A model generated the notes under the pieces. That model was not told the origin of the DNA. It did no database searches and saw nothing but the letters and a program-made list of their open reading frames with translations. Below are positions 16,270 through 23,807 of a stretch of DNA of 64,000 nt, in pieces (position 1 is the first letter of the stretch; each line of letters begins with the position of its first letter). The translations under genes and the position numbers were made by a program. Origin of the DNA: CAVUWL01 sp963700105. Lineage in GTDB: Bacteria; Actinomycetota; Thermoleophilia; Solirubrobacterales; 70-9. Location of the stretch: positions 1 through 64,000 of the forward strand of contig CAVOWL010000005.1 of NCBI GenBank assembly GCA_963700105.1. The letters are read 5' to 3'.

Positions 16270-17826
16270 ATGCATCTGACCCTGGCGCTACAGGCGTCTG
16301 AAATCCAGAACTTCTTCTTCAATTGGTACCCGGTGTTCGGGGTGGTCTTCATGGCCGCGCTCCTGCTCGTCTTCGTCAAATTGATGCGCAGCACAATGGG
16401 GACGACGAGGCCCGAAACGGTGAAGGCGAGTAAGACCGCGCCGGTGCTGTGGGAGGAGGTGCAGGGGGTCGATGCCGCCAAGGACGAGCTGCTCGATGTC
16501 TCTGAGTGGCTGCGCGATCCAGACCGCTTCGCCGCGCTTGGAGCTCAACCGCCCCGCGGGGTCCTCCTCTTCGGCCCGCCTGGAACCGGTAAGACGATGC
16601 TGGCGCGGGCGGTGGCCGCGCAGGCGGGCGTCGACTTCTTCTCGGCGTCGGGCTCAAGCTTCGTGGAGATGTTCGTGGGCCGCGGCGCAGCGCGCATTCG
16701 TCGCCTCTTCAAGGAAGCGAGGAAGTCCGGGCGGGCGGTGATCTTCATCGACGAGCTCGATGCGGTCGGTGGAACCCGCGGAGGCGGAGGGGGTGACGGC
16801 GGTACCAGCGAGCGCGAGCAGGCGCTCAACCAGCTGCTGGTCGAGTTGGATGGATTTGAGCGCGACCCCGGCACGGTGATAGTGATCGCAGCCTCCAATC
16901 ATGTCGACAAGCTCGACCACGCGCTGCTGCGCCCGGGACGATTCGACCGCCAGGTGCTGGTCGCGCCACCGGACCGCGATGGGCGCGAGGCGATCCTGCG
17001 AACCCACGCCAAGGGCAAGCCGTTGGGCCCTGACGTCGACCTCACCGATATCGCCCGAAAGACCACGGGAATGACCGGAGCCCAGCTCGCGAACTCATTA
17101 AATGAGGCGGCGATCATCACCGGGCGCAGCGGAGGTAGCGCGATCTCCCGCGATGACATCGATGAGGCGCTGTTGCGGCAGTCGGTCGGTTCCCAGCAGG
17201 CCCGCCGCCTCGGTCCGAAGGAGCGCCGCATCGTCGCCTACCACGAGGGCGGACACGCGCTCTGTCGGCGACTACTGGGGTTGGATCCACCAGAGATCCT
17301 CAGCATCGTGCCGCGCGGGCCAGCCCTTGGCTTTGTCGCCCACTCGCCCCAGGAAGATAGCTACCTGAAGTCACGCGAGGAGTTGCTCGATGAGATCGTC
17401 ACACTGCTGGGTGGGCGCGCCGCTGAGGAACAGGTCTTCGGTCAGTGTTACTCAGGCGCCGCTGATGATCTGGCTCGGGTTCACGCGCTGGGCAAGCAGA
17501 TGGCGGCGGAGTTCGGGATGGGCGTGGCCAAGGATGCCGATGGGCCAGCCCCGATCGCACTGCCGACGGGCAACTACGCCCTCTCGGATCAGACTCGCCG
17601 AGAAGTCGACCTCGCGGCGATCGCCCTGGCGCGGGAAGGCCAGCGCCGCGCCCGGGCGCTGCTCGCCGCCAACCGCGAGTGCCTTGATGATCTCGCCGCA
17701 AATGCGCTCGAGCGTGAGACGCTCACCCGCGAGGACCTAGACGAGGTTTTTGCCGCCCACGATCTGCACCAGCTGGCCCCCTCTCGAACCTTTGGCCAAG
17801 CCCTGATAGCGCTGGCCGCCGAGTAG
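16270..17826 (+). CDS. Short FtsH-like membrane AAA+ metalloprotease
   Basis: The 518-residue protein has one N-terminal membrane segment (about residues 20..38) and then the FtsH AAA+ domain: Walker A GPPGTGKT at 102..109, pore motif MFVGRGA near 134..140, Walker B VIFIDELDA near 157..165, and second-region-of-homology Arg in ALLRPGRFDR near 218..227. The M41 peptidase domain has the zinc site HEGGH at 325..329 and the SGAADDL segment with the third ligand near residue 400. Housekeeping FtsH usually has HEAGH and two membrane helices with a periplasmic domain; this copy lacks the second helix and periplasmic domain. It is probably an accessory paralogue for membrane-protein quality control. 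It follows the fatty-acid operon by about 240 bases. Confidence 0.85.
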   Translation: MHLTLALQASEIQNFFFNWYPVFGVVFMAALLLVFVKLMRSTMGTTRPETVKASKTAPVLWEEVQGVDAAKDELLDVSEWLRDPDRFAALGAQPPRGVLLFGPPGTGKTMLARAVAAQAGVDFFSASGSSFVEMFVGRGAARIRRLFKEARKSGRAVIFIDELDAVGGTRGGGGGDGGTSEREQALNQLLVELDGFERDPGTVIVIAASNHVDKLDHALLRPGRFDRQVLVAPPDRDGREAILRTHAKGKPLGPDVDLTDIARKTTGMTGAQLANSLNEAAIITGRSGGSAISRDDIDEALLRQSVGSQQARRLGPKERRIVAYHEGGHALCRRLLGLDPPEILSIVPRGPALGFVAHSPQEDSYLKSREELLDEIVTLLGGRAAEEQVFGQCYSGAADDLARVHALGKQMAAEFGMGVAKDADGPAPIALPTGNYALSDQTRREVDLAAIALAREGQRRARALLAANRECLDDLAANALERETLTREDLDEVFAAHDLHQLAPSRTFGQALIALAAE

Positions 17827-17829
17827 CAT

Positions 17830-17853
17830 CGAGGTCGGCTGTGACCGACCTCG
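17830..17853. promoter_or_regulatory. Hairpin spanning the FtsH-like stop and the next start codon
   Basis: CGAGGTCGG and CCGACCTCG form perfect 9-base arms around a 6-base loop. The hairpin begins 3 bases after the FtsH-like stop and covers the GTG start of the DUF2236 gene at 17841. There is no T run, so termination is uncertain; the structure could limit translation of the downstream gene. This reading is inference from position and symmetry. Confidence 0.45.
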
Positions 17854-18731
17854 GTGAGGATTCCCACTACTTCCCTCCCCGCCGCTCAATGCTGCGGAGG
17901 GTGCACGGCGAGCGCTCGGTCGGCCTCCTCTATGGGCAAAGGGCTCTGCTGGTCGGAGCCCTTGAACCGAAGACCTACAGCGCAACGATGTCGAGCACGC
18001 GATCCGCGGATCGACCATTCCAGCGACTCGCACGCACCGCCAAGATTCAAGAGGCGATTTTCCTTGGAACTCGAACCGAAGCCGATACGGTGCTCGCCGA
18101 GGTCAACCGCCGCCACCGCCGAATCAACGGCACCTTGACCAACGCCGCAGGCCCCCATCCGGCCGGAACCAGGTACTCGGCGTTGGACCCGGAGCTGATG
18201 CTGTGGACCCTGGCGGTGATCGCCGACTCCGGGCGCGAGCTCTACGAAACCCTGGTCGGAGAACTGAGCGAAGGCGAGCGCGAGGCCCTGTGGCAGGACT
18301 ACCGTCGCTTTGGCAGCCTGCTCGGTCTCGACGCAGAGCATATGCCGGCGAGCCATCGCGAGTTCGCGCGGTGGTGGCGGGACAAGCTGGCCTCCTCGGC
18401 CCTTCAGCCAACCGAGGATGCCTTGAAGGTTGCGCCGCTCCTTGCCTTCAGCCAACCGGTGCCGCTCCCGGCCCGGGGCAACCTCGCCGTGCAGAATCAG
18501 ATCATCAAGGGCACGCTGGCGCCATCGGTGCGCGAGGTTTTCCACATTCGTTGGAACCACGCCGACGAGGTCGCCTTTCGCTCGATCGCCGCCGCGCACC
18601 GCCGCGCCCACGGCCAACTACCCCGCCGCCTGCGGCGCGGCCGAAACGACGTCTTCTTTGACCTTGTCGCCCGCGGTGAGCGCCGTCGCGGTGGTACCCC
18701 GATGCAAAGGCTCAGCCCGCGGGGCCCCTGA
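17841..18731 (+). CDS. Oxygenase MpaB family protein (DUF2236)
   Basis: The 296-residue protein has the family pattern SMLRRVHGERSVGLLYGQRA, then PFQRLARTAKIQEAIFLGTR and VNRRHRRINGTL, DPELMLWTLAVIADSGRELY, and the middle segment MPASHREFARWWRDK. These match DUF2236/MpaB oxygenases, which carry a b-type heme bound through conserved Arg/His residues; the fungal MpaB cleaves the farnesyl chain of mycophenolic acid precursors and latex-clearing proteins are relatives. Its substrate here is unknown, possibly an isoprenoid or lipid given the adjacent fatty-acid operon. The GTG start lies within a hairpin. Length is normal. Confidence 0.85.
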   Translation: MTDLGEDSHYFPPRRSMLRRVHGERSVGLLYGQRALLVGALEPKTYSATMSSTRSADRPFQRLARTAKIQEAIFLGTRTEADTVLAEVNRRHRRINGTLTNAAGPHPAGTRYSALDPELMLWTLAVIADSGRELYETLVGELSEGEREALWQDYRRFGSLLGLDAEHMPASHREFARWWRDKLASSALQPTEDALKVAPLLAFSQPVPLPARGNLAVQNQIIKGTLAPSVREVFHIRWNHADEVAFRSIAAAHRRAHGQLPRRLRRGRNDVFFDLVARGERRRGGTPMQRLSPRGP

Positions 18732-18799
18732 ATCGTGGGCATTTTCCGCTCCCACACTCACGCGCGGTGAGCAGCGATCGAGCGGTACGTTGGTGGTCG

Positions 18800-19042
18800 A
18801 TGCGCCGGGCCCAAAACCGCAAGCCGGCGACCTATCGTTGCCCGCTGTGCGGTGATCACCTGCCGGCACTCAGCGAGCACGTCCTGATCGCACCCGAGGG
18901 CGATATGACTAGACGCCGCCACGCTCACACCGCCTGCGTTATCGGCGCTCGAAGAGACGGGCGCCTGCCAACCGAGGAGGAGTGGCGAAAGAGTCAGCCC
19001 CGGGCTCCATCGATCTGGAAACGGATCAAAGCGAAGATCTGA
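18800..19042 (+). CDS. Small conserved Cys-pair protein
   Basis: From ATG 18800 the 80-residue protein reads MRRAQNRKPATYRCPLCGDH, with a CPLCG knuckle followed by H-x-H and a further Cys (RRRHAHTACVIGARR). This looks like a small zinc-binding protein. I recognise it as a conserved hypothetical type in Solirubrobacterales but know no function. An upstream in-frame GTG at 18767 is possible but less likely. Its stop overlaps the ATG of the following TauE/SafE gene (TGATG), so the two are translated together. Confidence 0.7.
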   Translation: MRRAQNRKPATYRCPLCGDHLPALSEHVLIAPEGDMTRRRHAHTACVIGARRDGRLPTEEEWRKSQPRAPSIWKRIKAKI

Positions 19043-19788
19043 TGCTCCAGCTCCTCGCCGTCGCGGCGGCCGGAGCGGCGGCCGGCGCCTCCAATGCGCT
19101 AGCCGGTGCCGGCTCGTTGATCACCTTCCCAACCCTGGTGGCGCTTGGAGTCCCACCGCTCTCAGCAAACGTCACCAGCACCGTGGGATTAATACCCGGG
19201 GCCCTCGGCGGTGCGATCGGCTACGCGGACCTGCTCAGTGAGCAGCGCGAGAGGCTCCTGCGGCTGGCCGTGCCGACGCTTCTCGGCGCGGGCATGGGGA
19301 CCCTGCTGTTGCTTCTGACCTCAAACCAAACATTTGAGCTGATCGTCCCAGTCTTGGTTGCCGGGTCTTGCCTCCTCCTCCTCTTTCAGCCACAGCTGAC
19401 ACCCCACATCTCCCACGCGGGCAATGAGCACTCCCCCTTCCTCAGCGCCGGCCTCTTGCTGTCGGGGGCCTACGCCGCCTATTTTGGCTCGGCAGTCGGG
19501 ATTTTGCTGCTCGGGCTGCTCGGGCTCTTCATCGCCGTCTCGATGCAACGGCTAAACGCGATCAAGATTCTCCTAGCGGGCATCGCGAACCTATTGGCCG
19601 CAGTCGCCTACGCGTTTCTGGCACCCGTTGATTGGCGCTATGCGTTGACCTTGATGGTGGCATCGCTAATTGGCGGTCGAACCGGGGCTCTGCTCGCGCG
19701 CCGCGTATCAGGGGAGACGCTGCGGCTGGCGATCGCTGTGATCGGGCTCGGGGTCGCCGCGGTATTGGCCGTGCGCGCCTATGGCTGA
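19042..19788 (+). CDS. Sulfite exporter TauE/SafE family membrane protein
   Basis: From ATG 19042 the 248-residue protein starts MLQLLAVAAAGAAAGASNAL and is hydrophobic throughout, with about seven or eight membrane segments and the family motif GAGSLITFPTLVALGVPPLS followed by NVTSTVGLIPGALGG. The second half has the repeat-like SAVGILLLGLLGLF. TauE/SafE proteins export sulfite, sulfonates or other small organic anions. No sulfur-metabolism gene lies directly beside it, but a formylglycine-generating enzyme (sulfatase activator) sits about 800 bases downstream, which is suggestive of sulfated-substrate turnover. The start is set by the overlap with the upstream stop. Confidence 0.85.
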   Translation: MLQLLAVAAAGAAAGASNALAGAGSLITFPTLVALGVPPLSANVTSTVGLIPGALGGAIGYADLLSEQRERLLRLAVPTLLGAGMGTLLLLLTSNQTFELIVPVLVAGSCLLLLFQPQLTPHISHAGNEHSPFLSAGLLLSGAYAAYFGSAVGILLLGLLGLFIAVSMQRLNAIKILLAGIANLLAAVAYAFLAPVDWRYALTLMVASLIGGRTGALLARRVSGETLRLAIAVIGLGVAAVLAVRAYG

Positions 19789-19813
19789 GTGCAGAAGCGA
19801 CTAGATTTTCAAG

Positions 19814-20239
19814 GTGGCATTTCGAGTACTACGTGCCTGCGAGGCGCACTGGCGACCCTCAAATCAGATGCGCGTCCAAAATACCGACCTCGCCAAGCAG
19901 CTCGGGGCGCTTGCGCTGGGCGCGAGATTGTGGCGCCTTTCGCCGGGGGAGGCCTCCACTCAGCATCGCCACCGCGATCAGGAAGAGCTCTACGTCCTTT
20001 TGGAGGGAAGCGGGCGAATGCGGGTTGATGATGAGCTGCTCACCCTGGAGCGACTCGATTCGGTGCTCGTTGAGGCTGAATCGGTGCGCCAGCTATTCAA
20101 TGACACGAAGCGCGAGCAGCTCTGGCTCGCGCTCGGCGCACCGCCCGAGCTGGCCAATACCCTCGAGATGTCTGCGGAGCAGCTTCGGTTTATCTACCCC
20201 GCCGGACCGAAATACCTTCCCCCCGAGCTTGCCGGTTGA
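19814..20239 (+). CDS. Cupin-domain protein
   Basis: The 141-residue protein starts at GTG (AFRVLRACEAHWRPSNQMRV) and carries a single cupin barrel: the first motif STQHRHRDQEELYVLLEGSG has the two His and the Glu of the metal site, and the second motif LERLDSVLVEAESVRQLFND closes the barrel, though the final His is replaced. The C-terminal tail ANTLEMSAEQLRFIYPAGPK is conserved in relatives. Probable metal-binding regulator or enzyme; substrate unknown. It follows the TauE/SafE gene by 25 bases. A later ATG at 19868 would lose the conserved N-terminus. Confidence 0.8.
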   Translation: MAFRVLRACEAHWRPSNQMRVQNTDLAKQLGALALGARLWRLSPGEASTQHRHRDQEELYVLLEGSGRMRVDDELLTLERLDSVLVEAESVRQLFNDTKREQLWLALGAPPELANTLEMSAEQLRFIYPAGPKYLPPELAG

Positions 20240-20246
20240 GATCGAA

Positions 20247-20501
20247 CTAGCTTTGGTCGGCGAGTTTGAGCGAGTCGCGCCAGCTAGGGTCGATCTGGTC
20301 AAGGCGAGCAACCACTTCCCCGGTTGCCTGCTCCAGATCGGCGATATGTCCGCCAACCTCAACAGATCCAAACCCATCAGCTGGCGCTCCCGCTCCACTT
20401 GCCGAGACATCAAACCACTCATCGAGCTCAGAAAGGAGCTCTCCGGCGCGCTCAACCGATGCGGGACTGGCCGGAGCGAGGTTGACCAAATGGCTGCGCA
20501 T
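20247..20501 (-). CDS. Small hypothetical protein convergent with the cupin gene
   Basis: The 84-residue product (MRSHLVNLAPASPASVERAG; LDEWFDVSA; ARLDQIDPSWRDSLKLA) is acidic and helix-rich, with the C-terminal DPSWRDSLK pattern seen in small uncharacterised actinobacterial proteins. It occupies the only otherwise empty gap between the cupin and FGE genes and ends just 7 bases from the cupin stop. I do not recognise a domain. High GC makes chance open frames common, so this call is moderate. Confidence 0.5.
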   Translation of the reverse strand: MRSHLVNLAPASPASVERAGELLSELDEWFDVSASGAGAPADGFGSVEVGGHIADLEQATGEVVARLDQIDPSWRDSLKLADQS

Positions 20502-20577
20502 GTCGCTGCAACTTAGCGGGCCGGCCCCCTCGGCTGGCGGATGGCTGAAAGCAGCCGCTCGGGAGTAGCGTTTGGCG

Positions 20578-21546
20578 ATGGCGTCGCCCCACTCATCGAG
20601 CCCCGAGCAGCGGAGGCCTCAGCCAGGAATGGCCTGGATCCCGGGCGGCGGGTTCCGGATGGGATCAGAGGATTTCTATCCGGAGGAGGGCCCCGTGCAT
20701 GAGGTCAGTGTGGATGGATTTTGGATGGATGAGCACCCAGTCACGGTGGCGGAATTTCGCCGCTTTGCCAAACTGACCGGCTACACAACTGTCGCCGAGC
20801 GAGCTCCCAATCCCAGTGACTACCCCGGCGCCGACCCCCAGATGCTGGTCCCAGGATCGTTGGTCTTCAATAAGACCGCGGGTCCGGTTGACCTGCATAG
20901 CGTGGTCAACTGGTGGAGCTACATCCCCGGTGCCTACTGGAGACGTCCGGAGGGCCCCGGTAGCAAGATTGGCGGCAGGGAGCGCCATCCGGTTGTCCAC
21001 ATCGCCCATGAGGACGCCGAGGCCTTCGCCACCTGGGCCGGCAAGGCCCTGCCAACCGAGGCTGAGTGGGAGTGTGCGGCGCGAGGGGGTCTGGAGGGGA
21101 AAATCTTCGCCTGGGGAGACGATGAAATGCCCGAGGGTCAGCGGATGGCCAATACCTGGCAGGGCAAGTTCCCCTGGCAAAGTCTCAAGCCAAAGCGGGA
21201 GCAGCGAACCTCAGCGGTCGGGATGTACCCGGCAAATGGATTTGGCCTCTATGAGATGACGGGCAACGTCTGGGAATGGACCGCGGACTTCTTTTTGACG
21301 GATCACGGCGAGGTCACCCGCGGCGCCTGTTGCGGCCCGGAAAATCCCCGTGCCGCAAGCCCCGAGCAGAGCCTCCTTCCCGAGGAGCCAGGCGGGCACA
21401 TTCCCCGACGCGTAATCAAGGGGGGCTCTCACCTATGCGCGCCAAATTACTGCCTGCGCTATCGCCCGGCCGCCCGACAGGGGGTGACGGTGGAGACCTC
21501 AACCGGCCACATCGGCTTTCGATGCATCCGGCGCCAGGACGGCTAG
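20578..21546 (+). CDS. Formylglycine-generating enzyme (SUMF1/FGE family)
   Basis: The 322-residue protein has the FGE-sulfatase domain over nearly its full length: MAWIPGGGFRMGSEDFYPEE, VDGFWMDEHPVTVAEFRRFA, ALPTEAEWECAARGGLEG, YEMTGNVWEWTADFF and GGSHLCAPNYCLRYRPAARQ, ending GHIGFRCIRR. The two copper-binding/catalytic Cys of true FGE are present as Cys287 and Cys292 in the C-x4-C pattern, so it should convert the sulfatase CxPxR cysteine to formylglycine rather than being one of the many SUMF1 relatives lacking them. No sulfatase is encoded in this window, so its client must be elsewhere. ATG 20578 is preferred; a TTG lies two codons upstream. Confidence 0.9.
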   Translation: MASPHSSSPEQRRPQPGMAWIPGGGFRMGSEDFYPEEGPVHEVSVDGFWMDEHPVTVAEFRRFAKLTGYTTVAERAPNPSDYPGADPQMLVPGSLVFNKTAGPVDLHSVVNWWSYIPGAYWRRPEGPGSKIGGRERHPVVHIAHEDAEAFATWAGKALPTEAEWECAARGGLEGKIFAWGDDEMPEGQRMANTWQGKFPWQSLKPKREQRTSAVGMYPANGFGLYEMTGNVWEWTADFFLTDHGEVTRGACCGPENPRAASPEQSLLPEEPGGHIPRRVIKGGSHLCAPNYCLRYRPAARQGVTVETSTGHIGFRCIRRQDG

Positions 21547-21637
21547 GTCTTGGCGAGCCACCCCGGCGGTGGGGGAATCGGCGGGGTCAATCTTCGCTCG
21601 CCACGCTGGGCAGCCCGCCTCAGCGGCACCTGGGGGA

Positions 21638-23236
21638 TCAACCACCCTGCGCGGCTGCTGCGGATCGATCTGCGCCCGGATTCGTGCTCATCGCTTTGCC
21701 ATAGCGGATCAAGTCAGCGGCGCGCTCGGCGATCGCGATCACCGGCGCGTTTGTGTTGCCGCGCGGCACGGTGGGCATCACCGATGCATCGATGACCCGG
21801 ATCCCATCGAGGCCCTCGACGCGGAGCTCTGCATCAACAACCGAGCCGATCGCGCAGGTACCAACCGGGTGATAGATCGGAAACGTGGTGCTTGCCACAT
21901 GCATCCGAAGCGCCTCATCTGAATCTGAATCCGGCGCGGTGAACGGCACGGAGCAGTAGGGAAGAAGTGCCGGCTGAGCACTTATCTCCTGCATCAATCG
22001 GACCGCCTCGATCATCCGCGGAAGATCGGCCCCCGCGCTGTAGAAGTTATTGCGAATGATCGGCTTCGCGGTCGGATCATTTGAGGCGAGTCGCACCGAG
22101 CCCCTGCTCTCAGGGGTGAGCAAGCAGGGAGAAACCCAGACGCCGTGGCCCTGGGGGTCGCCCATCCCCTCTTCGACTATGTGAATCGGCGCAACGTGAA
22201 ACTGTATATCGGGCGCCGGAGCGCCGGCCTCAACCCGGGTGAAGCCGCCGGCCTCGGCGAGGTTGGAGGTAAACGGACCGCTTTTTGAGGAGATGAACTC
22301 CTCCAGAGCCGCCGGCTCAAGCGCCAGCAGGAGACTCTCGGGCTCGGGAGTCGTCCAGACCGCGTAGGAGGCGGGATGATCGCTCAGGTTCTCGCCAAGC
22401 GCCGGTTGGTCGAGCAGCACCTCGACTTCGCGCATGCTGAGGTGTTCTGCGGGTCCGACCCCTGACAGCATCAGCAGCTGGGGTGAGTTGAATGAGCCCG
22501 CACAGAGCAGCACCTCGCGCTCGGCACGGAGCTCCTGAGGGTCGCCGAGCTGAGTTGCCTCGACGCCGATCGCGCGCTTGCCATCAAGGAGGACCCGATT
22601 GACATGCATATACGGCTTGACAGTGAGGTTGGGGCGCTCGAGCGCGGGGTGCAGATACGAAACCGCTGTGCTGGCCCGCATCCCGGCCCTTTGGGTCAGC
22701 TGGTACTTGCCGACACCGTCCTGCTCGGGCCCGTTGAAATCATCGTTGGGCTGTAAACCTGCCTGCACCGCGGCATCGACGAAGGCCGAGGAGATGAGGT
22801 TGTTCGAGCGCTGATCGGAGACCGCCTGCGGGCCACCCACCGCGTGCCATGGCGAGGCGCCCCGCTCGTTGTCCTCCGCCTTTAGGAAGTAGGGGAAGAG
22901 GTCCTCCCAGGTCCAACCCGGAATTCCCCAACCGTCGTAGTCGCGACGATTGCCGCGAATGTAGATCATCGCGTTGATCGAGGAGGAGCCGCCGAGCACC
23001 CTGCCGCGTGGAATCGCGACTCGTCGGTTGTTGCAGTTGGGCTCCGGTGCAGTGCAGTAGTCCCAGTCGAGCTCGGTCCGGGCAAGTTTCAGGTAGCCAA
23101 GTGGAACGTGGATATTTTCGTTTTGGTCTGGAGGACCGGCCTCCAGCAACAAGACCCTGACCTCGGGATCCTCCGAGAGTCTTGCGGCGAGGACGCAACC
23201 CGCCGAACCCGCGCCGACAATCACGTAGTCATACAT
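21638..23236 (-). CDS. GMC-family oxidoreductase (choline-dehydrogenase-like)
   Basis: The 532-residue protein starts MYDYVIVGAGSAGCVLAARL, the FAD Rossmann motif. It has the GMC signatures VAIPRGRVLGGSSSINAMIY (flavin attachment region) and GSFNSPQLLMLSGVGPAEHL, and the C-terminal active-site pair: His in YHPVGTCAIG and Asn in PRGNTNAPV. GMC enzymes oxidise alcohols (choline, glucose, aryl or alkyl alcohols) using FAD. The start is fixed by a strong AAGGAGGTAG ribosome-binding site 8 bases upstream; an open frame continues 5' of it but is not conserved. The gene faces away from the double-TetR regulator, with 570 bases between their starts, which suggests that regulator controls it. Substrate unknown. 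Confidence 0.92.
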   Translation of the reverse strand: MYDYVIVGAGSAGCVLAARLSEDPEVRVLLLEAGPPDQNENIHVPLGYLKLARTELDWDYCTAPEPNCNNRRVAIPRGRVLGGSSSINAMIYIRGNRRDYDGWGIPGWTWEDLFPYFLKAEDNERGASPWHAVGGPQAVSDQRSNNLISSAFVDAAVQAGLQPNDDFNGPEQDGVGKYQLTQRAGMRASTAVSYLHPALERPNLTVKPYMHVNRVLLDGKRAIGVEATQLGDPQELRAEREVLLCAGSFNSPQLLMLSGVGPAEHLSMREVEVLLDQPALGENLSDHPASYAVWTTPEPESLLLALEPAALEEFISSKSGPFTSNLAEAGGFTRVEAGAPAPDIQFHVAPIHIVEEGMGDPQGHGVWVSPCLLTPESRGSVRLASNDPTAKPIIRNNFYSAGADLPRMIEAVRLMQEISAQPALLPYCSVPFTAPDSDSDEALRMHVASTTFPIYHPVGTCAIGSVVDAELRVEGLDGIRVIDASVMPTVPRGNTNAPVIAIAERAADLIRYGKAMSTNPGADRSAAAAQGG

Positions 23237-23348
23237 TTTTCGATCTACCTCCTTGGGCTCCGATGGATGCTCATCACCGCCCTTCCCAAGCGCGCGGTCC
23301 GCAAAGCCTCGCACGCCTTGGGGCTGGCTGCCGAAGGGATCCCGGAAT

Positions 23349-23364
23349 CCGGTTAGAAAACCGG
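23349..23364. promoter_or_regulatory. Inverted repeat upstream of the GMC gene, operator candidate
   Basis: CCGGTT and AACCGG flank a 4-base spacer, giving a 16-base perfect inverted repeat about 115 bases upstream of the GMC start, on the side facing the double-TetR gene. The size and symmetry are those of a TetR-type half-site pair. No experimental support; inference from position. Confidence 0.35.
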
Positions 23365-23537
23365 TTCTGAATGCTGAGCGCGGGGGGCGGCACGGTAGGA
23401 GCTCGGCCCATGCCACCTGGGGGGCTCCAAGCCCCGAGCGAGCCGCTTTCATGGAGGCTTTTCCGCACCCAGGGAGGAGCCAGTTGACCTGTCTTGGCTG
23501 GGGTTGTTTTCACCATCAGCGATCAGGTGGAAGCTTC

Positions 23538-23565
23538 CAGATGCCGGCAATGAGGCCGGCATCTG
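23538..23565. promoter_or_regulatory. Strong hairpin in the GMC/TetR intergenic region
   Basis: CAGATGCCGGC and GCCGGCATCTG are perfect 11-base arms around a 6-base loop. The structure sits midway in the 570-base gap between divergent genes. It has no following T run in either direction. It could be an operator read as double-stranded DNA or an RNA leader element for the GMC transcript. The rest of the gap shows no gene I can support. Confidence 0.45.
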
Positions 23566-23807
23566 AAGAACTTGGCACAACTGGCGCCGTCCAGGGACAG
23601 ACGATGCCATGCGTTTGCCCCTGCGAAAGGTTTTCCCATCCAGCCGGGGCAAACCGGGGCGGAAGGCGGGAACCGTCCGCCTAAACCGATCATAGGCGCG
23701 ACTTACCTAAGTGTCAAGGAGCCTACACAGGGGACTGTCAAGATATTCGGCCTCGCCCCTACGCGGCTCCCCAAGGAGGCTCGTATGGGGCCCAAGCCCG
23801 CCCCAAA

